Made by a program: the position numbers and the translations under genes. The notes under the pieces were generated by a model. That model saw nothing but the letters and a program-made list of their open reading frames with translations. It made no database searches and had not been told where the DNA came from. A stretch of 64,000 nucleotides of DNA from Enterococcus sp. 9E7_DIV0242 (GTDB lineage Bacteria; Bacillota; Bacilli; Lactobacillales; Enterococcaceae): positions 1,302,001-1,366,000 of the forward strand of contig NZ_CP147247.1 of the NCBI RefSeq assembly GCF_002140975.2. Reading direction: 5' to 3'. This document shows, piece after piece, positions 46,455 through 59,317 of this stretch. Within the stretch, counting starts at the first letter, position 1; each line of letters begins with the position of its first letter.

Positions 46455-47591
46455 ATGGCAAAGATATCAAAATACAAGAAGAAAAATGGTCAAATAGCAT
46501 GGATGTATAAAGGTCATATTGCAACTGACCCAAGAACCGGTGAAAAAATTAGTACAACTAGACGTGGTTTTAGCACCAAGCCAGAAGCTCAAAAAGCACT
46601 AGACGAGCATATCTATACTATTAAATATGGTCGAAAAAAGAAAGAAGAAGATATGACTTTTAGTGATCTGTACGAGGAATGGATTGAACACCAGCGTGGA
46701 AGTGTAAAGCCTTCTACAGTTGCTATATCTGTCCGCTACGCAAAGAATCAAATATTACCTGAATTCGGTAAACTCAAATTAGCTGATATTTCTGTTTCTT
46801 ACTGCCAAAAAGTTGTTAATCAATGGCACAATGATTATGAAAGCTACGACTATATGAGAAAACAGACGGCACAAATTTTGGGCTATGGTGTTTCGATGGA
46901 GTATATTGAAAATAACCCTATGAGAAAAACCCTCCTCCCACGTAAAAAAGAACAGGAGGAAAAGCGTAAATATTATTCTAAAGAAGAATTAAAGGCTTTA
47001 CTAGATGCCTTTAAAGATTTTGGAAATATGAAGCAATATACTTTCTTTAGACTCTTAGCCTACACCGGTATGCGAAAAAGTGAAGTCCTTGCTCTACAAT
47101 GGAAGGACATAGATATGTTTAATAAAGAATTGCATGTTGATAAAACTCTCGCTGTAAACGAGCATAATAAAGTCATAATTCAAACACCAAAAACAAAAGC
47201 TTCTAGACGTACCATCTCTTTAGACGATCGGACTATTGCTATACTCAATAACTGGCGGGTACAACAAAAAGAAGATTATTTCAAATTGGGATACAATACA
47301 AGTTCCGAAGAACAGCATGTATTTACAAGCAAAAAGAATACACTTTATATGCCGAACACAGTGAATGATTGGCTAAGATATATCCTAAAAAAATATGATT
47401 TACCTGTTATCACACCGCATGGATTCAGGCATACTCACATTAGCTTGCTATTGGAAGATGGCAGACCTATCAAAGTAGTTCAGCAAAGAGCCGGACATGA
47501 AAACAGTAAAGTCACAATGGACATTTATGCTCATATTACAAATAATGCACCAAAAGATGTTGGACAGTCCTTTGCAAATCTGATGGAGTAA
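46455..47591 (+). CDS. int: Tyrosine integrase
   Basis: 378 aa from the ATG at 46455 (GGAG 9 bases upstream; ATG 46449 is the alternative). N-terminal arm-binding domain (ISKYKKKNGQIAWMYKG), SAM-like core-binding domain, and catalytic domain with Arg in TGMRKSE, HxxR in HGFRHTH, His in AGHENS and Tyr in MDIYAH. Of Tn916/lactococcal-phage type. It lies at the right end of the element, immediately before arm-type repeats and the suf terminator, so insertion near the sufB 3' end is likely. Confidence 0.93.
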   Translation: MAKISKYKKKNGQIAWMYKGHIATDPRTGEKISTTRRGFSTKPEAQKALDEHIYTIKYGRKKKEEDMTFSDLYEEWIEHQRGSVKPSTVAISVRYAKNQILPEFGKLKLADISVSYCQKVVNQWHNDYESYDYMRKQTAQILGYGVSMEYIENNPMRKTLLPRKKEQEEKRKYYSKEELKALLDAFKDFGNMKQYTFFRLLAYTGMRKSEVLALQWKDIDMFNKELHVDKTLAVNEHNKVIIQTPKTKASRRTISLDDRTIAILNNWRVQQKEDYFKLGYNTSSEEQHVFTSKKNTLYMPNTVNDWLRYILKKYDLPVITPHGFRHTHISLLLEDGRPIKVVQQRAGHENSKVTMDIYAHITNNAPKDVGQSFANLME

Positions 47592-47600
47592 TTTTGAAAA

Positions 47601-47621
47601 AGCTGGTCAAAAGCTGGTCAA
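47601..47621 (+). repeat. Integrase arm-type tandem repeats
   Basis: AGCTGGTCAA at 47601-47610 and again at 47612-47621 (11-base period). Similar GGCTGGTCAA/TCTGGTCAG copies at 39196-39217 mark the other end of the element. Confidence 0.7.
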
Positions 47622-47647
47622 ATTTTAAAATAAGATAAAACAAAAAA

Positions 47648-47677
47648 CTCGAAACGCTATTATATCAACGTTTCGAG
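47648..47677. terminator. suf operon terminator / hairpin C, candidate attachment site
   Basis: CTCGAAACG and CGTTTCGAG around a 12-base loop; on the minus strand a T-run follows, so this terminates the suf mRNA. It lies 26 bases from the integrase arm repeats. Confidence 0.8.
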
Positions 47678-47691
47678 CATATATTCAAGTA

Positions 47692-49086
47692 TTAACCTAC
47701 ACTGCCTTCCATCTCATAAGAAATAAGTCTATTCAACTCCACCGCATATTCCATCGGTAGTTCTTTCGTAAATGGTTCCACGAATCCCATGACGATCATC
47801 TCAGTCGCTTCAACTTCTGATAGTCCACGGCTCATCAGATAGTACAGCTGCTCTTCGGAGATTTTTGAGACCTTCGCCTCATGCTCCAAAGCCACTTGAC
47901 TGTTGTGGATCTCATTGAATGGAATCGTGTCGGATTTGGATTTATCATCCATGATGATTGTGTCACACTCGATGTGTGAGATCGATCCAGCACTGTCCTT
48001 ACCGAAGGTCACTTGACCGCGGTAGTTCACCTCGCCGCCATCTTTAGCGATCGATTTGGAAACGATCGAGCTAGAGGTGTTCGGTGCGTTGTGGATCATT
48101 TTTGCTCCTGTGTCCTGCACTTGGTTTTCACCGGCAAAGGCGATAGAAAGCATCGTGCCGCGGGCGCCGCGTCCGTCTAGTTGAACACTTGGGTATTTCA
48201 TGGTTGTTTTCGCACCAAGGTTCCCATCGATCCATTCAACCGTCGCACCTTCATAGGCTTTCGCACGTTTCGTTACTAGGTTGTAGACATTGTCTGACCA
48301 GTTTTGGATCGTTGTGTAACGGCAGTAGGCATTTTTACGTGTATAGATTTCCACGATAGCCGCGTGCAGACTATTACTTGTATAAGTTGGTGCAGTACAG
48401 CCTTCTACGTAGTGAACACTGGCATCTTCATCAACAATGATCAATGTCCGTTCGAACTGACCCGTGTTTTCTGCGTTGATTCGGAAGTAAGTCTGTAATG
48501 GCACATCGACCTTTACGCCTTTTGGTACGTAGATGAAGGTTCCACCTGACCATACGGCTGAGTTCAGGGCTGCCAGCTTGTTATCTGTTGGCGGAACTAG
48601 CTTCGCAAAGTATTCCTTGAATAAGTCAGGGTATTCCTTCAAAGCAGAGTCCGTATCTGTAAAAATGATCCCCAGCTTTTGGAATTCTTCCTTCATGTTG
48701 TGGTAGACAACCTCTGATTCATACTGGGCAGAAGCACCCGCCAGATAGGCACGCTCAGCTTCCGGAATCCCGATACGCTCGAAGGTTTCTTTGATTTTAT
48801 CCGGTACATCGTCCCAGTCACGTGCTGGACGATCACTTGGTTTTTGGTAATATTTGATTGCATTGAAATCGATATCGGACAGATCTGCGCCCCATTTTTG
48901 CATCGGCATCTTGTTGAACTGCTCCAATGATTTCAAGCGGAACTCAAGCATCCATTCCGGTTCTTGTTTTACTCGAGATATCTCACGTACGACTTCCTCA
49001 GTCAGCCCTTCACCCGTACTGAAAACCGGTTGAACATCATCGTGGAAGCCGAATTTATATTCTTCTAACTCTGGTACGCCGCTCAT
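47692..49086 (-). CDS. sufB: Fe-S cluster assembly scaffold protein SufB
   Basis: 464 aa. Core component of the SufBCD scaffold, which assembles [Fe-S] clusters and transfers them. Conserved stretches [34 protein letters not shown] and [20 protein letters not shown] with a C-terminal beta-helix are visible. Last gene of the operon, 83 bases after sufU. GAGGGAG precedes the ATG. Confidence 0.97.
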   Translation of the reverse strand: MSGVPELEEYKFGFHDDVQPVFSTGEGLTEEVVREISRVKQEPEWMLEFRLKSLEQFNKMPMQKWGADLSDIDFNAIKYYQKPSDRPARDWDDVPDKIKETFERIGIPEAERAYLAGASAQYESEVVYHNMKEEFQKLGIIFTDTDSALKEYPDLFKEYFAKLVPPTDNKLAALNSAVWSGGTFIYVPKGVKVDVPLQTYFRINAENTGQFERTLIIVDEDASVHYVEGCTAPTYTSNSLHAAIVEIYTRKNAYCRYTTIQNWSDNVYNLVTKRAKAYEGATVEWIDGNLGAKTTMKYPSVQLDGRGARGTMLSIAFAGENQVQDTGAKMIHNAPNTSSSIVSKSIAKDGGEVNYRGQVTFGKDSAGSISHIECDTIIMDDKSKSDTIPFNEIHNSQVALEHEAKVSKISEEQLYYLMSRGLSEVEATEMIVMGFVEPFTKELPMEYAVELNRLISYEMEGSVG

Positions 49087-49169
49087 TGTTTCACGCTCCC
49101 TCTTCTAGTATGCTAAGCGGGGAAATGGTTTCCTCGTCAAAATGTATTGATTTGTCTTCGTGCTATTGC

Positions 49170-52136
<2,967 letters not shown>

Positions 52137-52150
52137 TTACCTTGTCCCCC

Positions 52151-52924
52151 TTACGCTTCTTCTTCTTTGTATTCAATACCCAATTCTTTACTGATTCCTG
52201 CATAGCCTTCCGCTTCCAGACGCTTCGCCAAATCAGCATTGCCTGTCTTCACTACTTTACCGTTCATCATGATATGCACCACATCTGGCGTGATGTAGTT
52301 CAATAGACGTTGGTAATGGGTAATGATCAATGAACCAAAGTTTTCACCGCGCATTTCGTTGACACCCTTCGCAACGACTTTCAACGCATCGATATCCAGC
52401 CCAGAGTCGATCTCATCTAAAATAGCAAAAGTTGGTTCAAGCATCAACAGCTGCAGGATTTCATTCCGTTTCTTTTCCCCACCGGAAAAGCCTTCGTTCA
52501 AGTAACGTTCCGCCATTTCTTCCGGCATATTCAATAAATCCATCTTGCTATCTAATTTCTTCAAGAAATCCATCACAGAGATTTTATTGTCTTCGTCGCG
52601 CGTTGCATTGATTGCTGCACGCATGAACTCTGCATTCGTGATTCCCGGAATTTCGCTTGGGTATTGCATCGCCAAAAATAGACCTAAACGTGCGCGCTCA
52701 TCAACTTCTAGTTCCAGAATATTTTCGCCGTCTAAAAGAATTTCGCCTTCAGTTACTTCATAATTCGGGTTCCCCATGATTGCTGCGGATAATGTTGATT
52801 TCCCTGTTCCGTTCGGTCCCATGATCGCGTGGATTTCCCCTGTTTTCATTGTCAGGTCTACGCCCTTCAGGATCTCTTTATCGTCAATTGATACGTGCAG
52901 ATTTTTGATTTCTAAAACTGACAT
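52151..52924 (-). CDS. sufC: Fe-S assembly ATPase SufC
   Basis: 257 aa ABC-type ATPase. Walker A GPNGTGKST at 36-44, signature FSGGEKKRNE, Walker B FAILDEIDSGLDID. It powers SufB/SufD. First gene of the operon, GGAGGG before the ATG. Confidence 0.97.
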   Translation of the reverse strand: MSVLEIKNLHVSIDDKEILKGVDLTMKTGEIHAIMGPNGTGKSTLSAAIMGNPNYEVTEGEILLDGENILELEVDERARLGLFLAMQYPSEIPGITNAEFMRAAINATRDEDNKISVMDFLKKLDSKMDLLNMPEEMAERYLNEGFSGGEKKRNEILQLLMLEPTFAILDEIDSGLDIDALKVVAKGVNEMRGENFGSLIITHYQRLLNYITPDVVHIMMNGKVVKTGNADLAKRLEAEGYAGISKELGIEYKEEEA

Positions 52925-52968
52925 GCATTGTTCCCTCCAACTTTTAAATTAAAATTTCGTTCTCATTC

Positions 52969-52997
52969 ATTCTATCCTAATTGATAATGAATCGCAA
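52969..52997 (-). promoter_or_regulatory. suf operon promoter
   Basis: Minus-strand -35 TTGCGA (52992-52997), 17-base spacer, -10 TAGAAT (52969-52974). The spacer contains TTCATTATCAATTAGG, with a Fur-box-like half (TGATAATGAAT), so iron control is possible but unproven. Confidence 0.6.
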
Positions 52998-53196
52998 TCT
53001 CTTTGCCGTCATGATTCGCTATTTTTCATATGTTTGCGCTCTATTCAGAATGCTTAATTATAATATTTATAACTTAAGAAGAAGTTTTGATAGCAAATAA
53101 TAACTAAACAAAAAATGACAATTAGTTGATTCCTATGGATGATAGCGCTTTTCTAATAAAAACGTGAAATTTTTAGTGAGAACCTCTCCGTAAATG

Positions 53197-53277
53197 ACAA
53201 AAAAGAGCTTGGGGTATAACCCAAGCCCACATTCCTTAAGACATCTAAAACCGAATAGCTGAACACTTCTGTCCCGA
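53197..53277 (-). repeat. Dispersed 3'-end repeat, copy D, with terminator hairpin
   Basis: GCTTGGG (53207-53213) / CCCAAGC (53220-53226) followed on the minus strand by T6 terminates the amidase-like gene. The flank carries CTAAAACCGAAT and CTTCTGTCCC as in copies A and B. The remaining 53.0-53.2 kb of the gap has no gene. Confidence 0.65.
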
Positions 53278-53289
53278 CCTCAATTCACT

Positions 53290-54324
53290 CTATCCTTCCC
53301 CGAATCCTTGCGGGTAATATTCTTCACACTCTGAAAAGTAACGAGCGTAAGGATTGTTCACCTTCGGCCATTGTTCAGCAAGCCGAAATAGCTTGCTGAT
53401 TTTTTCCGGCGTCGATTCGCAAATCAGCAGACAGCCTACTGCAAATTCTTCCATCGGTATGGTGATCGCTGTTGCATCAAGCATATTGACTACACGCAGA
53501 AACCCTTTTTTCCCTTGTCGCTGTTGCTCCTGTGTCCGCTCATCAAAATGCCCTAGGACTGTATCTCCTAACCCGTCAATGTCTATCGGTCCTTCCTTAC
53601 TAATCAGCACATCGCAGGTTGCCAGCAATTTTTTCAGCTTCGGCATCACCTCATCTCGGCCATCAAATTTAAAAGATAAATCTGCTGTCTCGCATTGCCC
53701 TTTCCAAGTATCCATCTCTTCTTTTGAAAAATCTGCAGGATCGTAAATGACTTCTGGGATTTCTTCATCTATCTCTTCATTAATGGGTAACGAGAAATAC
53801 ACGACCTGCTTCAGCAAAGCAAACGCTTCTGTGATAAATCCCAGAGATGGTTGAAAAGCAATACCATCCGTCGATACTTTAGCTGCAAGTTTCTTCCTAT
53901 TTTCCTGATCCAGCAGTGGACTGATAAAACCGATCAAGTTGACCGCCATTGCCGGAGCCAAGACCGAACCGCCACCATCTGTTCCAATACCGATATCATT
54001 GATGCCTAAAAGGACATTGATCGCTGTCCCACTAGATGAACCAGTCATCGGTCGTCCTGTATAAGGGTTTTTCAATTGAATATCCACTGCTCGTCCAGCT
54101 ACCGAAGCCTTATCCAGAGTATGGAGGTACACATCAATATCCTCCAATGATTGGATAAATGCCGGCGAAATCTGACTACGATTTTTGACTCCCGCATAAT
54201 AAACAGCTTCGGTCTCTTGAAAATGATCAATAACCATTGGATACACTTTTTCTACAGAATCATAGGGATTTTTTAACGCAATAAAGCTTTTTTTTGCCCC
54301 ATCTATTGCAGTAGGTTTCTTCAT
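53290..54324 (-). CDS. Amidase-signature family protein, shortened
   Basis: 344 aa from the ATG at 54324 (GGAG 9 bases upstream; the frame runs to 54432). Contains the amidase core GRPMTGSSSGTA..GIGTDGGGS with the catalytic Ser-cis-Ser region; the catalytic Lys of the triad is not obvious. Typical amidases are 450-500 aa, so this is a divergent or reduced member. It lies downstream of the yhf-like operon behind a terminator. Function unknown; hydrolysis of a small amide is the guess. Confidence 0.7.
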   Translation of the reverse strand: MKKPTAIDGAKKSFIALKNPYDSVEKVYPMVIDHFQETEAVYYAGVKNRSQISPAFIQSLEDIDVYLHTLDKASVAGRAVDIQLKNPYTGRPMTGSSSGTAINVLLGINDIGIGTDGGGSVLAPAMAVNLIGFISPLLDQENRKKLAAKVSTDGIAFQPSLGFITEAFALLKQVVYFSLPINEEIDEEIPEVIYDPADFSKEEMDTWKGQCETADLSFKFDGRDEVMPKLKKLLATCDVLISKEGPIDIDGLGDTVLGHFDERTQEQQRQGKKGFLRVVNMLDATAITIPMEEFAVGCLLICESTPEKISKLFRLAEQWPKVNNPYARYFSECEEYYPQGFGEG

Positions 54325-54370
54325 CTGGGCACACTCCATCCTATTTTGTGAACATTCCATACCTACTAAA

Positions 54371-54408
54371 ACAAAAAAGGTCGGAAGATAGCTACTCCTC
54401 CGACCTCC
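54371..54408 (-). terminator. Terminator of yhf-like operon
   Basis: AGGTCGG..CCGACCT stem with T6 on the minus strand, between the YhfW-like gene and the amidase-like gene. Confidence 0.75.
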
Positions 54409-54480
54409 TATTTTTGCACTTTCTATTCGCACGTACTAAAAACGTCAATTACTATCGTCGTTTTCAGACCTGACTTAGTT

Positions 54481-55695
54481 TCAATCAAAAATCTTATTTA
54501 AAAATGATGTACCATGCTGTGGTGCAGCAACGTCAAAATACTCTGCAACGGTTGCACCTACATCAGCAAGTGTTTTCCTTTCCCCGATTTGTTTTTTCTC
54601 GATGCCTTTACTGTATACCAACAGCGGCACACGCTCTCGTGTGTGATTGCTATGACCGATCGTTGGGTCATTCCCATGATCAGCCATGACGATCAAGACA
54701 TCGCCCTCTTCTAGCTTAGGAAGCAGTTCTTTGATCCGACGGTCACTGAGCTCCAAGCGGTCTGAGTAACGCATCACATCTTCCGCGTGCCCTGCCAGAT
54801 CGGTCTCCTGAATATTCAAACAGATAAAGCCATGTTGAATTTCCTGTACTTCCCCAAGCAACGAATCAAATAGCTCATCGCTATCCACACCAGGAAATAA
54901 ATGACGACTTGCTGTTTGAACAATATCAGCGACCTTGCCAAGTAAAGAAACTGTCACTCCCGCCTTGTCCAAAATCGTCGGTACCTGTACATTCTTATCG
55001 ATCCCATAGCCTAAATGAACGACTTGATACCCATTATTATAGACACCGGATTCTGGTGCATCCACACCTGCAATTTCGTTATTCTTCACTTTTCGAGCAG
55101 CCAACAAATCATTTAAATCCACTTGCTCTCCGCCAAAAGTGATCACCCGCGAGACCTGTACAACTTCACGGACGCAATGCCCGATTTCCTTTAAGGCTTC
55201 ATAGGAAATCAAATCCAGACAGCCGGTCACATTATAAACCTGACCATAGTCTGTTTCTAAATTATCCCCCACTGTGACACAGTCATTAACAACGAGTATC
55301 TTAGGCTCGTCTTCTTGCCCAACGCGACGAACAGAGTAGCCGTGAGCTGCCAGTGCTTCCTCCACGACATCGATTTTTGCATTGAACGGCTGAATCAACG
55401 GAATTTTAGGCGTTGTACCCATGATTTCCTGATGTCCAAGGAATGAATCTGCCCCGTGATGTGCCAGATTCGCTGTTCCCCAATTTGCCGTCTCAGAAAA
55501 TTTATGCTGCTTATATTCTTCACCGATCGCATTCATCAAGCCCAGTGCTTCTAAGGTTGGAAGCTGAATCGTCGGATTTTTCTCTATGATATGCAGTGCT
55601 GTATTACTGCCTAGATCCCTTGGTCGAACTTCTTTTACATCAGCCATAGCGCCTACACCATAGCTGTCTAATACGATCACTACAAAACGTCCCAT
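54481..55695 (-). CDS. yhfW: YhfW-like phosphopentomutase-family metalloenzyme
   Basis: 404 aa from the ATG at 55695 (AGAAGG 8 bases upstream). Alkaline phosphatase/mutase superfamily: metal-ligand motif VLDSYGVGAMAD near the N-terminus and VMADHGNDPTIGHSNHTRE near the C-terminus. It resembles DeoB phosphopentomutase, but the operon partners match the E. coli yhf set, where the homologue is YhfW. It follows the YhfX-like stop by 5 bases. Confidence 0.85.
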   Translation of the reverse strand: MGRFVVIVLDSYGVGAMADVKEVRPRDLGSNTALHIIEKNPTIQLPTLEALGLMNAIGEEYKQHKFSETANWGTANLAHHGADSFLGHQEIMGTTPKIPLIQPFNAKIDVVEEALAAHGYSVRRVGQEDEPKILVVNDCVTVGDNLETDYGQVYNVTGCLDLISYEALKEIGHCVREVVQVSRVITFGGEQVDLNDLLAARKVKNNEIAGVDAPESGVYNNGYQVVHLGYGIDKNVQVPTILDKAGVTVSLLGKVADIVQTASRHLFPGVDSDELFDSLLGEVQEIQHGFICLNIQETDLAGHAEDVMRYSDRLELSDRRIKELLPKLEEGDVLIVMADHGNDPTIGHSNHTRERVPLLVYSKGIEKKQIGERKTLADVGATVAEYFDVAAPQHGTSFLNKIFD

Positions 55696-55700
55696 GGGTC

Positions 55701-56852
55701 TCACCTTCTTATTCTATTTCCTTGACTGTCAAAAATTCCTTCAAGCTTGGGACTACCACTTTGAATACCGGAAACAACTGCTACATCACTTCTGGTAACA
55801 AAGATTTGTGTTCGAAACGCTGCGATAACAGTAGCACCGACTTCGTGTTCCTGCTCCGCCTGTAAATAGTAGTCAATGTTTTCCGCTGAGAACGGGATCA
55901 TTCGATCCAATCGTTCCTCTGTTCCACTGACCAAAATGTTTTCTAAATGTCCTCGGCGATAATAACCACCACCATAAAAATAGCTATGCTGATCTAACGT
56001 ATGAGAAATTTCGCTGACATAAACCATTGCCGGCACTTCCGGTAAATCCAGCTTGGCATGTAACGGCGTTGTTCCTGTCAATGCGTGACCAGGCTCCCCT
56101 TGCGTTCCCCCAAGTTCCTTGATGAACGGAATTGTACGGACACATGTTGCAGAGGGGATATTCAGCTCCAATTGCTCAATGCCATGCTTTGCAAATATCG
56201 CTCTGGCCTTCCTGATACTTTCCACATTATGAGTCGGTATCAGTTCCTCTGTTCCATCAAACAAGAAACATGGAAACGACGTTAGACCGGCAAGCTCAAT
56301 CTGCTTCATTTCGCGACTGGCTTTGATCAGCTCCGGCAGATCAGCCAGATGAAAACCGCCATACTGCCCTTCATAGATTTGGTCGTCAGCCTCTACGATT
56401 TTCACCAAAATACGTTGAGTGACGCCTAACTCCTGACAAATAGAATCGATCTTTTTTAACATTTCTAAAGAGTACACAGTCAGATAGTCTGGCCGATGAG
56501 CAATGATTTTCTTCAACAAATGAACGGGGACCTGTACCAGATGCCCAACATTTCCAATTGGCAAATCATTGTCGATCATCACCAAAGCTTCTTTAAAATC
56601 AACAACGACTGCTTTATCGATGCCAGCTTTTCTAACGGCCTGTGCAACGAGTGGATTGCGACCCAATTGCTTTGTCATATAAAATAAATCAATACCCGAC
56701 TTCTCAGCCTGCTGCTTCATAACCGCAGCATTCGCCATGATACTGTCTAAATCTAAAATGTAGGTATCCGGTAATATTTGCCCAGATTGATGAAGCTGCT
56801 TGGCTACATCAATCAGCTGGGGATTTCTTCTACGTACTACATCTAAAAACAT
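55701..56852 (-). CDS. yhfX: YhfX-like PLP enzyme (alanine racemase N-terminal fold)
   Basis: 383 aa. PLP-binding TIM barrel of the alanine racemase/D-threonine aldolase type; the likely PLP Lys lies in FYMTKQLGRNP near residue 60. C-terminal beta domain. YhfX homologues are not fully characterised; an amino acid racemase, aldolase or decarboxylase is possible. GGGGG precedes the ATG. Confidence 0.85.
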   Translation of the reverse strand: MFLDVVRRRNPQLIDVAKQLHQSGQILPDTYILDLDSIMANAAVMKQQAEKSGIDLFYMTKQLGRNPLVAQAVRKAGIDKAVVVDFKEALVMIDNDLPIGNVGHLVQVPVHLLKKIIAHRPDYLTVYSLEMLKKIDSICQELGVTQRILVKIVEADDQIYEGQYGGFHLADLPELIKASREMKQIELAGLTSFPCFLFDGTEELIPTHNVESIRKARAIFAKHGIEQLELNIPSATCVRTIPFIKELGGTQGEPGHALTGTTPLHAKLDLPEVPAMVYVSEISHTLDQHSYFYGGGYYRRGHLENILVSGTEERLDRMIPFSAENIDYYLQAEQEHEVGATVIAAFRTQIFVTRSDVAVVSGIQSGSPKLEGIFDSQGNRIRR

Positions 56853-56860
56853 CCAACCCC

Positions 56861-57211
56861 CTACCCTTCATTCAGCATATTGCATATATGCAGGTAGAAG
56901 TAGTCCAGCTCTGAGTCATCAAAATCAATAGCCGCCAGCTCTGAAAGCTCCTGCCATAATGATTGTGAGTGTAAATACTGAGGATCGCTAATGATTTGTT
57001 CTTTGATAAACGGCTCAAGCGCATTGACCTTTTCCCCACTTTTCTGACGGGCCGCAGCCATCGCCAAATGAGTCAGGAACACATCCGCCTCTTGCTCCTC
57101 TTTAATCACCTGTTTTTCCTTCAGATACTCACACACTGCTAATACATAGTTATGGACCTCCGCATCAATGATGCCGGATTCCTCTAATACAATCAATTTT
57201 TGTCTAATCAT
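56861..57211 (-). CDS. yhfY: YhfY-like PRD-domain protein
   Basis: 116 aa, all helical. Contains a PRD-like histidine region (FLTHLAMAAARQKSGE). PRD domains are usually phosphorylated by the PTS to control regulators; this stand-alone PRD probably modulates the adjacent YhfZ-like regulator. GGAGG precedes the ATG. Confidence 0.8.
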   Translation of the reverse strand: MIRQKLIVLEESGIIDAEVHNYVLAVCEYLKEKQVIKEEQEADVFLTHLAMAAARQKSGEKVNALEPFIKEQIISDPQYLHSQSLWQELSELAAIDFDDSELDYFYLHICNMLNEG

Positions 57212-57222
57212 AGTACCTCCTG

Positions 57223-58146
57223 CTAGTAGCGGGGAACCATTTCTCCTGCAGTCACCTGTTTTTGAATCAACACGATCTCTTCTTTCAATAAGTTGTTTTT
57301 CAAAATTGCCTGCATCGCCTGATCGTCCTTATGACAAATGATCACAGCGGCACTCATATCTTCTTGAATTTGTGATGCTTCCAAAAATTTATAATTCATA
57401 TTCTGATAGTTTTTATCCACGATTTCATCATAGTTCCAGACTCCAGCGTCGATTTTTTGCTGATTCAAGCCATGGATCAATTGATGCCCGGGCATTTCAA
57501 TAAGCTCGACCTCAAAGCCGTCTGTCAGTGTCTGTGTCAGAAGCTGTTGGTCATATGAGCTGTAGTCGATCCCGACCTTCATCCCATTTTCTATCTGATT
57601 TTTTGAAACATCGGCAAATAAAAGGATATGCTGTGAAAGATAGGTATGTTCCCCAAAATCGCTCACAATTTGAATTGGTTCCTTCTGAGCAATTGCTTCC
57701 TTCGCTGCAAAGCGTGAAACAACTGCAAAACGATAGGTTTCTGTACAGATCGAACGAATTCTTTCCTTTGACCCGCGAATATAGGCCATATTTAGTTTAA
57801 TATTTTGCTGTTCAAACGAGGAATACAATCCTGTTGCAAAGCCTTCATAAAGCCTTGAGTAAGGCAGAGGCATTGTTCCCAGAACAGACTCGGAAACAGC
57901 ATATTCTTGTAGAATGGAATAATTGATATCAACGAGAAATGTTCCTAAATGTCCTCGGCTCTCGCAAATAATGGCTTGTTTTTCTTTTAAGAAATTCAAT
58001 GCATTTTGAACTGTTCCTCTTGAAACATTGAATTTCTTTTGGTATTCACTGACGATGGGCAGTTTATCCCCTTTTTTCAGCTGAATCAAATCAGAAGCCA
58101 AGTAATTGGTCACGATCCCCTTTTTCTTTAGAAACATCTCATTCAT
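57223..58146 (-). CDS. yhfZ: YhfZ-like GntR-type transcription regulator
   Basis: 307 aa from the ATG at 58146 (frame open to 58158). The N-terminal winged helix (LPIVSEYQKKFNVSRGTVQNALNFLKE) is followed by a periplasmic-binding-like effector domain (residues 90-300). Likely binds the two identical palindromes upstream of the operon. Confidence 0.85.
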   Translation of the reverse strand: MNEMFLKKKGIVTNYLASDLIQLKKGDKLPIVSEYQKKFNVSRGTVQNALNFLKEKQAIICESRGHLGTFLVDINYSILQEYAVSESVLGTMPLPYSRLYEGFATGLYSSFEQQNIKLNMAYIRGSKERIRSICTETYRFAVVSRFAAKEAIAQKEPIQIVSDFGEHTYLSQHILLFADVSKNQIENGMKVGIDYSSYDQQLLTQTLTDGFEVELIEMPGHQLIHGLNQQKIDAGVWNYDEIVDKNYQNMNYKFLEASQIQEDMSAAVIICHKDDQAMQAILKNNLLKEEIVLIQKQVTAGEMVPRY

Positions 58147-58167
58147 TTTTCCATTCACCCTTTTCTT

Positions 58168-59259
58168 TTATTTCTCTATCATCGCCTGTTGTAAAATACG
58201 AAGAATCGTATCTGCTCCTGCACGCATCGGATTGATTCGAATCATCTGCTCCTCCGCTTGCGGATCGGCTGCTCGAAAGGTTCCGGAAATGCGATAGAAC
58301 ATTGGAACAAATTCATACTTTGATTCTGCACCAACAGGATTTGGTGCAGCCCCTAGCTTCTCAGCGGCTGCAAGAACCTCCTTCGCTATCGGCTGCTTCA
58401 ATTTGACGATGACAACCTTTGATTGTGCATTGACAATAAAGGCTTCATCTACTCCAGCTATTTCACCACTGTTCAATCGTTGGCAAACTTCTTCACTGAC
58501 TTTTGCTGACAACGCCAGAGCTACAGGAGCATAAATCATCCCTTGTAAAACGGCAATGCTTTCATGCCCTTGGACCTGACTGCCGCCAGAATAATTTTCC
58601 TTACGCAATCGATCAATGTAGCCTTTTTCTCCGACTATACAGCCGATGCCTTCCGGCCCTAATAGCTTAAATGTTGAGAAACAAGCCAGCGTTCCACCGA
58701 TTTGTGCTCCGATTGCCGGAGTCTTCAATGTTGAATAATTATCATCTGTAATGATTGGAATTTCTTTGTCGACCGCACGTATTGCCGTGATCAGCTCTTC
58801 CAAATCATACGAATCATCTAGTTTTTGCCTGGTTACTTGTATTAAAATACCGTCCAGACCGCCAGCAGCAACAGCCTTCTTGGCTGCATCAAGATCATTA
58901 AAATCAACTGCTTTTGTCTGAATTCCCATCATTTCGATCGAGGTTTTTGTGGTTGGATAAATTGGTGCCTCATGCACCAGCATAGTTCCGCCAGTTCCTA
59001 TTGTAGCATGTAATGCCTGTCGAATGGCACTTGTTCCGGCACCTCTGACCAGCATCGCTGCTTCACAGTTAAAAAAGTTTGCCAGCACCTGTTCCACTTT
59101 TTTGGTCGTGATCGGTTGGTTCAACCCTTGAATAACGCCCAAATCACCACGAGTCAAAATCTCGGTTCCGGTAAAAACCTTTGTCACCTCGTCCACTAAA
59201 CGAAACTGCATTTGTGCAGCCTCTTCAACAGTCAAGCTTGCTAATGGATATACATTCAT
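58168..59259 (-). CDS. yhfS: YhfS-like PLP-dependent aminotransferase-fold protein
   Basis: 363 aa from the ATG at 59259 (GGAG 11 bases upstream; the frame runs to 59298). Fold type I PLP enzyme; the PLP Lys lies in CFSTFKLLGPEGIG. It resembles cystathionine-lyase or selenocysteine-synthase-like proteins. Substrate unknown. Separated from the YhfZ-like gene by about 20 bases. Confidence 0.83.
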   Translation of the reverse strand: MNVYPLASLTVEEAAQMQFRLVDEVTKVFTGTEILTRGDLGVIQGLNQPITTKKVEQVLANFFNCEAAMLVRGAGTSAIRQALHATIGTGGTMLVHEAPIYPTTKTSIEMMGIQTKAVDFNDLDAAKKAVAAGGLDGILIQVTRQKLDDSYDLEELITAIRAVDKEIPIITDDNYSTLKTPAIGAQIGGTLACFSTFKLLGPEGIGCIVGEKGYIDRLRKENYSGGSQVQGHESIAVLQGMIYAPVALALSAKVSEEVCQRLNSGEIAGVDEAFIVNAQSKVVIVKLKQPIAKEVLAAAEKLGAAPNPVGAESKYEFVPMFYRISGTFRAADPQAEEQMIRINPMRAGADTILRILQQAMIEK

Positions 59260-59317
59260 CGTACTTTTCGCTCCTTCATTCGATTCTTTTTTATTCATGC
59301 ATCAAACAGAGCTGAAG

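Noticed and set aside
54481..55695. Gene considered as the housekeeping phosphopentomutase deoB
   Set aside because: No nucleoside-catabolism neighbours; the operon matches the yhf set, so YhfW-like is preferred.
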